7,410 nt of DNA from Betaproteobacteria bacterium (GTDB lineage: Bacteria; Pseudomonadota; Gammaproteobacteria; Burkholderiales; Casimicrobiaceae), in NCBI GenBank assembly GCA_005888955.1, contig VBCS01000048.1:1-7410 (forward strand), read 5' to 3'. Below the pieces are notes generated by a model. The model did not search any database and was not told the DNA's origin. It saw only the letters and a list, made by a program, of their open reading frames with translations. Both the position numbers and the translations under genes were made by a program. This document shows, piece by piece, positions 1 through 6,938 of the stretch; position 1 is the stretch's first letter; each line of letters starts with the position of its first letter.

Positions 1-1
1 A

Positions 2-673
2 ATGCTGACCGTGCTGAGGACCAACGACCGCGCGCTCGCGCAGCGATTGCGCAAGATGGACGATATCGTCGACGACCTTTACACCGCGATCAAGCTCTAC
101 CTTACCCAGATCAGCCACGAGGCGCTGGAAGAGAAGGAAGGCCGCCGCTGGGCGGATATCGTGTCGTTCACGATCAACATGGAGCAGGTCGGCGACATCA
201 TCGAGCGCATCATCAACGATCTCGAGGAAAAGAAGATCGACAAAGGGCGCAGTTTCTCCACCGCGGGCATGGAAGAAATTTGCGATCTTCACGCGCGTCT
301 GGTTGCCAACCTGCGCCTCGGTATGAGCGTGTTCCTGCACGGCGATTTGAAGAGCGCGCAACAGTTGCTCGCCGAAAAAGTCTTGTTCCGCGATCTGGAA
401 CGCTCCTACGCCGATTCCCATATCTCGCGACTGATGGACAACACGGCGCAGAGCATCGAGACCTCGTCGCTGCACCTCGATTTGATCAGCGATCTGAAGC
501 GCATCAACTCGCACATCTGCTCGATCGCCTATCCGATTCTGGAGCAAGCGGGAGTGCTCGCGAAGACCCGCCTCAAGGAAGCGACTGCGCCGGCGCCTGA
601 AGTACCGGTGGCGCCGACCGGCAACGCGGCCGGCGAAGACGGCTGGAAGAAGCCCAAGCCGCGCACGGCATAG
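2..673 (+). CDS. Na+/phosphate cotransporter family protein, C-terminal PhoU-like domain (5' end outside window)
   Basis: This is the cytoplasmic C-terminal part of a Na/Pi-cotransporter (NptA/YjbB-like) protein; the membrane domains would lie upstream of the window. The 223 visible residues are almost all amphipathic helix. They resemble PhoU-type helical bundles: repeated acidic/hydrophobic heptads, a segment near residues 60-75 reading NMEQVGDIIERI, and a second half near residues 160-180 with LDLISDLKRINSHI. In this family such domains follow the Na/Pi transporter repeats and are thought to modulate phosphate transport. The last 30 or so residues are a Pro/Ala-rich tail ending in KKPKPRTA, probably disordered. 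The ATG at base 2 is unlikely to be the true start because the domain is already under way there and the frame stays open to the window edge. It ends 9 nt before the EamA gene, so the two may be co-transcribed. Family assignment is confident; the transported ion is inferred from the family. Confidence 0.8.
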   Translation: MLTVLRTNDRALAQRLRKMDDIVDDLYTAIKLYLTQISHEALEEKEGRRWADIVSFTINMEQVGDIIERIINDLEEKKIDKGRSFSTAGMEEICDLHARLVANLRLGMSVFLHGDLKSAQQLLAEKVLFRDLERSYADSHISRLMDNTAQSIETSSLHLDLISDLKRINSHICSIAYPILEQAGVLAKTRLKEATAPAPEVPVAPTGNAAGEDGWKKPKPRTA

Positions 674-682
674 GCTCGCAGC

Positions 683-1528
683 GTGGAGCTTACCCTTGGC
701 ATCACGCTGGCCGTCCTGGGCGCCGGCTTTCTTCACGCCGGCTGGAACGCGCTGCTGAAGTCTTCGCCCGGCGGCGACGCCCTTCTCGACACCGCGACCG
801 TCGTCGCAGGATCTTCGCTGTGGGGCTTGGCGGTCGTCCCGTTCGTGCCGCTCCCCGCCGCCGCGGCGTGGCCGTATATGGCGACGTCCGCGGTGATCCA
901 CTTCGGCTACTACCTGACGCTGGCGCAGGCCTATCGTACCGGCGATCTCTCCTTCGCCTATCCGTTGATGCGCGGCACGGCGCCGCTCATCGTCGCGCTG
1001 CTCGGGATCGCCTTCCTGCGCGAGCTGCCGACCACGCCGATGGCGCTGGGGATCCTCCTCATCTCGCTGGGAATCGTCAGCATTGCCTTCGTGCAACGTC
1101 GAAAGCATCCAGCGACTGCGGCGTACTGGGCGTTCGCCAATGCGGCGCTGATCGCCGTTTATACGCTCGTCGACGCCACGGGCGCACGCGCATCGGGCAA
1201 CGCGGCAAGTTATGTCTCGTGGCTGATCTTTCTCGAGGGCCTGCCATTTCTAGTGTGGGTCGTTGCGAGGCGCGGGAAGGTCGCCGTGCGTTATCTGAGG
1301 AGCAGCACAACCCGCGGGCTCGTCGGCGGCGCGTTCAGCCTCGCCGCCTACGGCATCGTCCTGTGGGCGATGACGCGGGCGCCGGTCGCCGCAGTCGCGG
1401 CGCTGCGCGAGACTTCGGTGCTCTTCGCGGCGCTCATGGGTTCGTTGTGGCTCAAGGAAGGCTTCGGCCTGCCGCGGCTTGCCGGCGCGGTAAGCGTCGT
1501 GCTCGGCATCGCGGCGCTGAAGCTATAG
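683..1528 (+). CDS. EamA/DMT-superfamily permease
   Basis: This 281-residue, strongly hydrophobic protein has the drug/metabolite transporter layout: about ten predicted membrane helices in two EamA halves (roughly residues 1-135 and 145-281). Visible signatures are the opening helix with the HAGWNALLK segment, YPLMRGTAPL near residue 95, which is typical of the end of helix 3 and start of helix 4, and the repeat-two segment APVAAVAALRETSVLFAA near residue 235, followed by the last two helices. Length matches the family (about 280-300). The start is GTG at 683, 9 nt after the previous stop. No good Shine-Dalgarno precedes it, so translation may be coupled. The substrate cannot be read from sequence. 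Its position directly before a methylated-amine type flavoenzyme suggests it could move that enzyme's substrate or product, which is inference only. Its TAG stop shares its last base with an inverted repeat. Confidence 0.88.
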   Translation: MELTLGITLAVLGAGFLHAGWNALLKSSPGGDALLDTATVVAGSSLWGLAVVPFVPLPAAAAWPYMATSAVIHFGYYLTLAQAYRTGDLSFAYPLMRGTAPLIVALLGIAFLRELPTTPMALGILLISLGIVSIAFVQRRKHPATAAYWAFANAALIAVYTLVDATGARASGNAASYVSWLIFLEGLPFLVWVVARRGKVAVRYLRSSTTRGLVGGAFSLAAYGIVLWAMTRAPVAAVAALRETSVLFAALMGSLWLKEGFGLPRLAGAVSVVLGIAALKL

Positions 1529-1598
1529 GGGTCAGACCCACCGATTTCTTCGGACGGTTGAACATGGCTTCGCTCGAAGCGAAATCGGGCTCTGACCC
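1528..1598. repeat. Imperfect inverted repeat spanning a gene junction
   Basis: The left arm begins GGGTCAGACCCACCGATTTC (from 1529). The right arm, read on the opposite strand from 1598, is GGGTCAGAGCCCGATTTCG. They share GGGTCAGA and CGATTTC and differ by a small indel in between. Inside, GCTTCG-CT-CGAAGC (1567-1580) is a perfect 6-bp stem. The first G of the left arm (1528) is the last base of the EamA stop codon, and the right arm lies inside the next gene. I associate GGGTCAGA-type termini with small palindromic or REP-like elements in proteobacteria, but this is recollection and was not checked. It could instead be a regulatory operator or an attenuator hairpin. Confidence 0.6.
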
Positions 1599-4026
1599 GC
1601 ATTCGAGATCTCTCCCCGATTCCGCGCAGGTGGTCATCGTCGGCGGCGGTATCGCGGGTGCGAGCACGGCGTACCACCTGGCCCGGCTGGGCTGCAACGA
1701 TGTCGTCCTGCTCGAGCAGGGCAAGCTCACCTGCGGAACGACGTGGCATGCCGCGGGATTAGTCGGCCAGTTGCGCGCGACGCGCAACGCCACACGCATG
1801 AGCCGCTACGGCATCGAGCTTTATGCAACCCTCGAAGCCGAGACCGGTCTCGCCACGGGCTGGAAACAGTGCGGCAGCCTTAATGTGGCGAAGACACCCG
1901 AGCGGCTGAAACTCTTCCGGCGGCAGATGGCGCGGGCGAAAAGCTTCGGCATCGAATTCGAGTTTGTCTCGCCCGCAGAAGCCGCGAAGATCTATCCGCT
2001 CTTGCGCACCGACGATCTCGCCGGCGCCGTTTGGATCCCGGGCGATGGCAAGGCGAATCCCACCGACCTTACGCAGTCGCTCGCGAGAGGCGCCCGCAGC
2101 CGCGGCGTGCGGATCGTCGAGGACGCGAAAGTGATCGGCGTTGTCGTCGAGCGCGGGCGAGTCAGCGGAGTGCGCTGCCGCACCGCCGACGGCGACATCG
2201 AGATACGCTGCGAGGCCGTCGCCAACTGCGCCGGCCAATGGGCGCGCGAATTCGGCTTACTGGCGGGAGCGAACGTACCGCTCTATTCCGCCGAGCACTT
2301 CTACCTCGTCACCCGGCCGATTCCCGGCGTGCGCCCGGATCTGCCGGTCATGCGCGACCCCGACGGCTACATCTACTACAAGGAAGAAGTCGGCGGCCTG
2401 GTCATGGGTGGCTTCGAGCCGGTCGCCAAACCGTGGAACGTCGGCACCATTCCCGACAGGTTCGAATTCCAGCTCCTGCCCGAGGATTGGGATCACTTCG
2501 AGATCCTGATGCAGAACGCGATCCATCGCACGCCGTGTCTGGAAACCGCGGAGGTGAAGATGCTCCTGAACGGCCCGGAGAGTTTCACTCCGGACGGCAA
2601 TTTCATCCTCGGCGAGGCGCCGGAATTGCACGGCTTCTTCGTCTGCGCCGGATTCAATTCCGCGGGCATCGCCAATGCCGGCGGCGCCGGCAAGCTGATC
2701 GCCCAATGGATCGTCGACGGCGAAGCTCCGCTCGACCTGTGGGACGTCGACATCCGGCGTTTCGCAGCCTTTCACGCCAATCGCAGCCACCTGTTCGACC
2801 GCACGGCCGAATCGCTGGGGCTGCATTACGCGATGCGCTGGCCGCGCGAGGAGCTTTCGACCGTGCGTCCGTTGCGCCGCTCGCCGCTTTACGATCGCCT
2901 GTACGCGAAGGGCGCGGTGTTCGGCAGCAAGCTCAACTGGGAGCGCGCGAATTATTTTCTTCCGTCCGGAGCCGCGGAGCCGCCGCCGACGCTCGATACG
3001 CCGGGTTGGCTCCCCTACGTGCTCGAGGAGCAGCGCGCGTGCCGCGAGGACGTCGTCGTGTTCGACCAGACTTCTTTCGCCAAGTTTGTCCTCAAGGGTC
3101 GCGATGCGCTGACGGTGCTGCAACGGCTGTGCGCCAACGAGATCGATGTGCCGATCGGAAGGATGGTGTACACCGCGATGCTTAACGAGCGTGGCGGATT
3201 CGAAAGCGACCTCACCATCACCCGTCTTGGCGCGGATACGTTCTTCATCCTGACCGGCTCGGCGCAGGCCACCCGCGACGCCGACTGGATCGAAAGGCAT
3301 ATCGGCGAGGGCGAATTCGCCGCGCTCGTCGACGTCACGTCCGGGTATTCGGTGCTTTCGGTGATGGGCCCGAAGGCCGAAGCGCTGCTCGGGCGCCTCT
3401 CGCCGGACGATCTTTCCAGGGCCGGCATGCCGTTCTCGACGACGCGGGAGATCGACGTCGGTCACGCGCGCGTTCGTGCCGCCCGCATGAGCTATGTCGG
3501 CGGCCCGGGTTACGAGCTGACCGTTCTCTCCGACCTGTGCCTGACACTCTACGACGCGCTCTGGTCCGCGGGTTTTGAATTCGGCCTCAAGGACGCCGGC
3601 TATTACACGCTCGACGCGCTGCGCATCGAAGCCGGTCGGCGCGCCTGGGGCGCCGAGCTCGGTCCGGACGAAACGCCTTGGGAAGCGGGCCTGGGTTACG
3701 CGGTCAAGCTGGACAAGCCCGCGGCGTTCATCGGTCGCGAAGCGCTGCAGCGGCAGAAGACGGAAGACCCGCGCAAGCGGCTCGTGCTCTTCAGCTTCGA
3801 CGATCCCGGCGCATTTCCCTGGGGAGGCGAGCCGATCCTCATGGACGGCAGGAACGTCGGCGAGCTGACGTCTGCAGGTTTCAGCCGCAAGCATGGCCGC
3901 GCGATCGCCATGGGCTACGCCCGCGCGGAGCGGGCCTTGACCGATGAGGCGCTCGTCAAGACAAAATTCGAAATCGACGTTGCCGGAGAGTTGTTTGCGG
4001 TGACACCGCGGCTTAAGCTACTCTGA
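1564..4026 (+). CDS. FAD-dependent oxidoreductase fused to GcvT-like domain (dimethylglycine/sarcosine dehydrogenase family)
   Basis: This protein of 820 residues should oxidatively demethylate an N-methylated glycine-type substrate, passing the one-carbon unit to folate in its C-terminal domain. Order of parts: Rossmann FAD site VVIVGGGIAGAS (23-34); TWHAAGL (60-66), whose His62 matches the histidine that carries covalent FAD in dimethylglycine and sarcosine dehydrogenases; the oxidoreductase domain to about 380; the linker SPLYDRLYAKGAVFG (440-454); a GcvT folate-binding domain from about 484 with GGPGYEL (646-652) and DALRIEAGRRAWGAEL (684-699); and a GcvT C-terminal barrel from about 737. 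Length and order match the family. I place the start at ATG 1564. The open frame extends to 820, but that part only shadows the EamA gene and lacks family similarity. The first 12 or so residues are encoded by an inverted repeat. The downstream IclR gene is a likely regulator. Whether the substrate is dimethylglycine, sarcosine or something related cannot be decided here. Confidence 0.88.
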   Translation: MASLEAKSGSDPHSRSLPDSAQVVIVGGGIAGASTAYHLARLGCNDVVLLEQGKLTCGTTWHAAGLVGQLRATRNATRMSRYGIELYATLEAETGLATGWKQCGSLNVAKTPERLKLFRRQMARAKSFGIEFEFVSPAEAAKIYPLLRTDDLAGAVWIPGDGKANPTDLTQSLARGARSRGVRIVEDAKVIGVVVERGRVSGVRCRTADGDIEIRCEAVANCAGQWAREFGLLAGANVPLYSAEHFYLVTRPIPGVRPDLPVMRDPDGYIYYKEEVGGLVMGGFEPVAKPWNVGTIPDRFEFQLLPEDWDHFEILMQNAIHRTPCLETAEVKMLLNGPESFTPDGNFILGEAPELHGFFVCAGFNSAGIANAGGAGKLIAQWIVDGEAPLDLWDVDIRRFAAFHANRSHLFDRTAESLGLHYAMRWPREELSTVRPLRRSPLYDRLYAKGAVFGSKLNWERANYFLPSGAAEPPPTLDTPGWLPYVLEEQRACREDVVVFDQTSFAKFVLKGRDALTVLQRLCANEIDVPIGRMVYTAMLNERGGFESDLTITRLGADTFFILTGSAQATRDADWIERHIGEGEFAALVDVTSGYSVLSVMGPKAEALLGRLSPDDLSRAGMPFSTTREIDVGHARVRAARMSYVGGPGYELTVLSDLCLTLYDALWSAGFEFGLKDAGYYTLDALRIEAGRRAWGAELGPDETPWEAGLGYAVKLDKPAAFIGREALQRQKTEDPRKRLVLFSFDDPGAFPWGGEPILMDGRNVGELTSAGFSRKHGRAIAMGYARAERALTDEALVKTKFEIDVAGELFAVTPRLKLL

Positions 4027-4029
4027 GGA
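4025..4029 (+). promoter_or_regulatory. Ribosome binding site of the IclR gene, overlapping the previous stop
   Basis: GAGGA starts inside the TGA stop of the flavoenzyme gene and ends 4 nt before the ATG at 4034. The spacing is slightly short. The overlap with the upstream stop suggests translational coupling of enzyme and regulator. Confidence 0.5.
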
Positions 4030-4033
4030 TTGC

Positions 4034-4867
4034 ATGTCACATCGCTATTCCACCCCACCGCGCCGTGGCCGCGCGCCGAGCAAGCCCGGTGCGCCCGCCG
4101 GCCAGGTGCAGAGCTTGACTCGCGGCTTCTCCATTCTCGAAGCGCTGGCCAAGAGCGGTGGCGGCTTGACGCTGACCGACGTCGCCCATCGCGTGCAACT
4201 GCCGCCGTCGACCACGCACCGGTTCCTGTCGACGCTGGAAAGGATGGGGTACGTCTACCAGGCCGGCGACCTCGGGCTGTGGTACGTCGGGCTCCAGGCG
4301 TTCACAGTGGGCACGACATTCCTCGCCAATCGCGACTTCGTCGCGCAGAGCCATGCGTCAATGCATCGCCTGATGGAACAGGCAGGCGAGACGGCGAACC
4401 TGGCGATCCTCGACGGCACCGAGGCGGTGTTCATCGCCCAGGTGCAATGCCACGAAATGATGCGCACGCTGGTCAAGCTCGGCAGCCGCGTTCCGCTGCA
4501 CGCCTCGGGTGTTGGCAAGGCGCTCTTCGCCGCGCTGGCGGACCAGCAGATCGACGCGATCCTCAAGGTTAGAGGGCTGCCGCGCATTACCGAGAACACC
4601 ATTGTCGTGCCGGAGACGATGTGGGCGGCGCTGCGCGTCATCCGCCAGCGCGGCTACTCGTTCGACGACGAGGAGCACGCGCGCTCGACGCGCTGCGTCG
4701 GCGCAGCGATCTACGACGAGCATGCCGAGCCCCTGGGCGCGATCTCGATTGCCGGCCCGTCGACGCGTTTGGCCGACGAGCGCATCCGGCAGCTCGGCCC
4801 GATCGTCGCGCACATCGCCGAGGAGCTCACGCGGCATCTCGGCGGACGCTGGCCGCATCCGTATTGA
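4034..4867 (+). CDS. IclR-family transcriptional regulator
   Basis: This 277-residue protein has the two IclR domains. A basic, Pro-rich tail (1-22) leads into a winged helix-turn-helix at about 26-85, with LTLTDVAHRVQLPPSTTHRF (45-64) as the DNA-reading part. The effector-binding domain follows from about 95 to 270; it contains HASGVGKALFA (146-156), FDDEEHARSTRCVGAAIYD (210-228) and GAISIAGPSTRL (235-246), all in typical IclR positions. Members bind palindromic operators and respond to small metabolites. The wording of the effector domain reminds me of BhcR, the glyoxylate-responsive regulator of the beta-hydroxyaspartate cycle, but that is recollection, not a search result. It lies 7 nt after the flavoenzyme gene on the same strand, so it probably controls that gene and perhaps the permease. 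Its stop codon opens the perfect palindrome TGACCGGTCA (4865-4874), whose meaning is unclear. Confidence 0.92.
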   Translation: MSHRYSTPPRRGRAPSKPGAPAGQVQSLTRGFSILEALAKSGGGLTLTDVAHRVQLPPSTTHRFLSTLERMGYVYQAGDLGLWYVGLQAFTVGTTFLANRDFVAQSHASMHRLMEQAGETANLAILDGTEAVFIAQVQCHEMMRTLVKLGSRVPLHASGVGKALFAALADQQIDAILKVRGLPRITENTIVVPETMWAALRVIRQRGYSFDDEEHARSTRCVGAAIYDEHAEPLGAISIAGPSTRLADERIRQLGPIVAHIAEELTRHLGGRWPHPY

Positions 4868-4899
4868 CCGGTCATTCGGTGGCAGACGGCCAAGGGGCC

Positions 4900-4904
4900 A
4901 GGAG
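4900..4904 (+). promoter_or_regulatory. Shine-Dalgarno that fixes a TTG start
   Basis: AGGAG lies 7 nt before TTG at 4912, an ideal spacing. It is the only strong ribosome binding site near the N-terminus of the methyltransferase, so TTG 4912 is preferred over the in-frame GTG at 4879 (no comparable site) and TTG at 4918 (spacing too long). Confidence 0.65.
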
Positions 4905-4911
4905 CTGTGTT

Positions 4912-5706
4912 TTGAGTTTGGACCGCGTCTTTGATCCAGGCGGTTACCCAATTCGGGTCCATCATGGGCGCGACCTGGGCGCCGGCTACGTGCGTGGATG
5001 GGGACTTGAGTTCGGCAGGCTCTACGAGGATCGAGTGTGCAAGGACCAGCTTTTCCAGAAGGCTCTGGACTACGCCACGCGCCGCGGAACAGTCGTGACG
5101 CCACAAAAGCTCGCTAACATCTTCCTGATCCTGAAATATGGCTGGCCCGCTTTGCGGGGCGACGTTTTCGAATTCGGTAGCTACCGTGGAGGCTCTGCGG
5201 CCTTTATTGCCTGCGTTTTGCGGGCATTAAGTCGAAGCACGAAAGTCTATGCTTTCGACACATTCGAAGGCCTGCCTGAGACGAACCGGGAGCGGGATTT
5301 GCACAGCGCGGGTGATTTCAGAGACGCTGACTTGCATGGCTTCCAGGAGTTTATTCGTTCCGAAGGGCTAGGGGACCATCTTGTACCGGTTGCGGGCGTT
5401 TTCGAACGGACACTTCCCTTAATCTTGGCATCGATACCATTGATGGCTCTGGTTCATATCGACTGCGACATTTACGAGCCGATCAAGTACCTGTTGGCGA
5501 CATGCGAGCCATATTACGAGGCTGGAGGCTACGTCGTGCTCGACGACCCGATGTCCAGCTCCTGCATAGGAGCATTCGACGCCACGGCAGAGGTTCTTTT
5601 GCGTGAACAGCGACTCCTTCCCGAGCAGGTGTATCCCCATTTCGTCTTCCGGCCCAAGGGTGTCCCCGCGAGGCAGGAATCGCATCCGTGGCGATCGGCC
5701 GTCTAG
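4912..5706 (+). CDS. TylF/MycF-type SAM-dependent methyltransferase
   Basis: This 264-residue class I methyltransferase belongs to the TylF/MycF family, best known for O-methylating sugars of macrolides and widespread in bacterial glycan and natural-product loci. Motifs in order: SAM-binding loop VFEFGSYRGGS (85-95); AFDTFEGLP (114-122), a family hallmark; VHIDCDIYEPIKY (181-193); and GGYVVLDDP (205-213). Asp184/Asp186 and Asp211/Asp212 correspond in position to the acidic Mg2+ and catalytic residues of MycF. The fold appears complete and length is normal. The TTG start is chosen for the AGGAG site before it. The gene is noticeably poorer in GC than its neighbours: two hand-counted 60-base stretches (5101-5160 and 5221-5280) give about 55% and 52%, against about 72% and 70% at 3601-3660 and 4501-4560. 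It stands alone, without glycosyltransferases or biosynthetic genes, so its acceptor is unknown. Horizontal acquisition is likely but not proven. Confidence 0.85.
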   Translation: MSLDRVFDPGGYPIRVHHGRDLGAGYVRGWGLEFGRLYEDRVCKDQLFQKALDYATRRGTVVTPQKLANIFLILKYGWPALRGDVFEFGSYRGGSAAFIACVLRALSRSTKVYAFDTFEGLPETNRERDLHSAGDFRDADLHGFQEFIRSEGLGDHLVPVAGVFERTLPLILASIPLMALVHIDCDIYEPIKYLLATCEPYYEAGGYVVLDDPMSSSCIGAFDATAEVLLREQRLLPEQVYPHFVFRPKGVPARQESHPWRSAV

Positions 5707-5793
5707 CCGGCGGAGCGGGGCAGACTAATCACGGTGGATCGCGTCGCGCAGGAAGCTGTCGAGCTCCGTCGCGCAGAAACGCGGGCAGCCGGG

Positions 5794-5824
5794 CCGCATC
5801 GCCGTTGTGCGACAAACGATGCGG
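5794..5824. terminator. Hairpin between convergent genes, possible terminator
   Basis: CCGCATCG (5794-5801) pairs perfectly with CGATGCGG (5817-5824). Inside the loop a second small stem TTGT/ACAA closes around GCG. It lies in the 143-nt gap between the ends of the methyltransferase gene and nagZ, where a bidirectional terminator would be expected. No T-run follows on either strand, so it is at best an atypical terminator. The rest of the gap (5707-5849) holds no convincing gene. Confidence 0.35.
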
Positions 5825-5849
5825 GAGGCATCGGCTCTGGGCGACAAGT

Positions 5850-6869
5850 CTACGCCGGCTCGCCTGGCGCGTCCTCGTCGCGGCTCGAACGGTAGAGCTG
5901 CGGTGGCGCCGCGACGCGGCGCGCCATCCGTGAGCAGCGCGGCGCGAGATCAGGCTGGGCAGCCGGACGCCAACGCGACAGCAGCCCATCGGCGGCGGCG
6001 GGATCGTTGCACACGAGCACCATGTCGCAACCGGCTGCGCGCGCCGCTTCCGCTCGCGCCACGATGTCGCCGGGGCCTTGCGCACCGGCCATCGACAAAT
6101 CGTCGCTGAAGATCAGGCCGGCGAAACCGAGTCGCCGGCGCAGCACCTCCTGCAACCAGATGGAGGAAAAACCCGCGGGCCGATCGTCCACCGCAGCAAA
6201 GACCACGTGCGCCGGCATGATGCCCTCAATGCCGAGCCGCACCAGTGCGCCGAACGGGACGAGGTCGGCCTTTTCGAGCACGGTCAGCGGTCTCCGGTCG
6301 ACGGGTATCTCCACATGCGAATCGGCGCCGACGAAACCGTGCCCGGGAAAGTGCTTGCCGACCGCGGCCATGCCGCCCTCGCCTAACCCTCGGCAGAGCG
6401 CGTACGCCAGATGCGCCACGGCATTCGGATTGCGGTGCAAGGCGCGGTCGCCGATCACCGCGCTGTGGCCGTAATCGAGGTCCAGGACCGGAGTGAAACT
6501 GAAATCGATGCCGTGGGCGCCGAGCTCCATGGCGATGCGTGAGCCGATGCGCTGCGCCTCGGCGGCAGCCGCTGCCGTGTTGCGATCCCATTGCTCGCCC
6601 AGTGTGCGCAGCGCCGGAATCGCCGCAAAGCCGTTACGAAAGCGTTGCACGCGGCCGCCTTCGTGATCTACCGCGATGAGCGGCGGCGGATCGCGCAGCG
6701 CACGGATCGCACCGGTCAACGCCTTGAGCTGATCCGGCGCGGCGTAATTGCGCGCGAACAGGAGGAGGCCACCGACCAGCGGATGGGCAATGCGCTCGCG
6801 CTCTTCAGCCGTCAGCTCCAGGCCCGCGACATCGAGCATCACCGGCCCGCGTGGTCGCGCCGGATTCAT
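5850..6869 (-). CDS. nagZ: Beta-N-acetylhexosaminidase NagZ (GH3)
   Basis: NagZ acts in the cytoplasm, removing N-acetylglucosamine from anhydromuropeptides during peptidoglycan recycling; in some bacteria its products signal AmpC induction. The 339-residue length matches E. coli NagZ (341). Visible motifs: GPVMLDVAGLEL (8-19), substrate-site VDHEGGRVQRF (67-77), KHFPGHGFVGADSH (172-185) with the Asp183-His185 pair acting as general acid/base, IMPAHV (217-222), and IFSDDLSM (253-260) with Asp256 as the probable nucleophile. All catalytic parts are intact; the last 45 residues are Arg/Ala-rich and less conserved, as usual. The start at ATG 6869 is preferred because it keeps the conserved GPVMLD; the next ATG (6839) would remove GPV. 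No Shine-Dalgarno is visible, and the ATG lies inside a palindromic repeat. It follows pdxJ on the same strand with a 76-nt gap full of hairpins; acpS, often found between them in betaproteobacteria, is absent. Confidence 0.93.
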   Translation of the reverse strand: MNPARPRGPVMLDVAGLELTAEERERIAHPLVGGLLLFARNYAAPDQLKALTGAIRALRDPPPLIAVDHEGGRVQRFRNGFAAIPALRTLGEQWDRNTAAAAAEAQRIGSRIAMELGAHGIDFSFTPVLDLDYGHSAVIGDRALHRNPNAVAHLAYALCRGLGEGGMAAVGKHFPGHGFVGADSHVEIPVDRRPLTVLEKADLVPFGALVRLGIEGIMPAHVVFAAVDDRPAGFSSIWLQEVLRRRLGFAGLIFSDDLSMAGAQGPGDIVARAEAARAAGCDMVLVCNDPAAADGLLSRWRPAAQPDLAPRCSRMARRVAAPPQLYRSSRDEDAPGEPA

Positions 6870-6874
6870 CCGGC
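6859..6874 (-). repeat. Palindrome copy 1, overlapping the nagZ start codon
   Basis: On the minus strand this reads GCCGGATGAATCCGGC: 7-bp arms with a 2-nt centre. It is identical over 16 bp to copy 2 at 6939-6954, 80 nt away. Its internal ATG is the proposed nagZ start codon, so residues 1-3 (MNP) and part of the fourth codon come from the repeat. Confidence 0.75.
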
Positions 6875-6875
6875 C

Positions 6876-6895
6876 GGCGCAGCAAATGCAGCGCC
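6876..6895. repeat. Imperfect palindrome in the nagZ-pdxJ gap
   Basis: GGCGC-A-GCA-AA-TGC-A-GCGCC pairs along its length apart from one A/A mismatch, with a 2-nt centre. It directly follows palindrome copy 1 and is part of the same hairpin cluster. It has no sequence in common with the ATGAAT-core palindromes. Confidence 0.5.
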
Positions 6896-6897
6896 AC

Positions 6898-6919
6898 GTG
6901 CGAATGAATTCGCACCTAC
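6898..6919 (-). repeat. REP-like element: GTAG plus ATGAAT-core palindrome
   Basis: The palindrome GTGCGAATGAATTCGCAC (plus strand, 6898-6915) has 7-bp arms around a 4-nt centre. On the minus strand it is preceded immediately by GTAG (6916-6919). A GTAG or GGAG tetranucleotide followed by an imperfect palindrome is the described layout of REP sequences linked to REP-associated tyrosine transposases (RAYTs). No RAYT gene is in the window. The core ATGAAT is on the plus strand here and on the minus strand in the two flanking palindrome copies, so units alternate in orientation as in BIME clusters. Confidence 0.65.
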
Positions 6920-6938
6920 GAGAACCTCGAGCCGCCGT

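Noticed and set aside
2..4. ATG at base 2 as the true start of the first gene
   Set aside because: The PhoU-like helical domain is already under way and the Na/Pi family carries membrane domains before it, so the gene almost certainly begins outside the window.
820..1563. Upstream extension of the flavoenzyme frame through the EamA gene
   Set aside because: The extension is Arg/Ala-rich shadow translation of the clearly real EamA gene. The family starts shortly before the FAD-binding VVIVGGG segment.
1528..1598. Inverted repeat as the IclR operator
   Set aside because: The arms are long, far apart and continue into coding sequence, unlike the compact palindromes of about 15 bp bound by IclR proteins. 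It is not excluded, but not supported enough to annotate.
2257..3894. A 545-codon open frame on the minus strand inside the flavoenzyme gene
   Set aside because: It is fully antisense to a well-supported gene, its translation shows no recognisable domain, and long antisense frames are common in GC-rich DNA with biased third positions.
4864..4869. TTGACC as a -35 promoter box for the methyltransferase gene
   Set aside because: No reasonable -10 box lies 16-18 nt downstream; the region there is GC-rich.
5794..5824. Integron attC-like site after the lone methyltransferase gene
   Set aside because: A hairpin is present, but the GTTRRRY and RYYYAAC core sites needed for attC are not visible, and there is no integrase.
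5729..6085. A 118-codon minus-strand frame overlapping the end of nagZ, considered as a frameshifted NagZ C-terminus
   Set aside because: The NagZ frame itself gives a normal length and a plausible RMARR-type tail, and the alternative frame is Arg-rich with no NagZ-like features.
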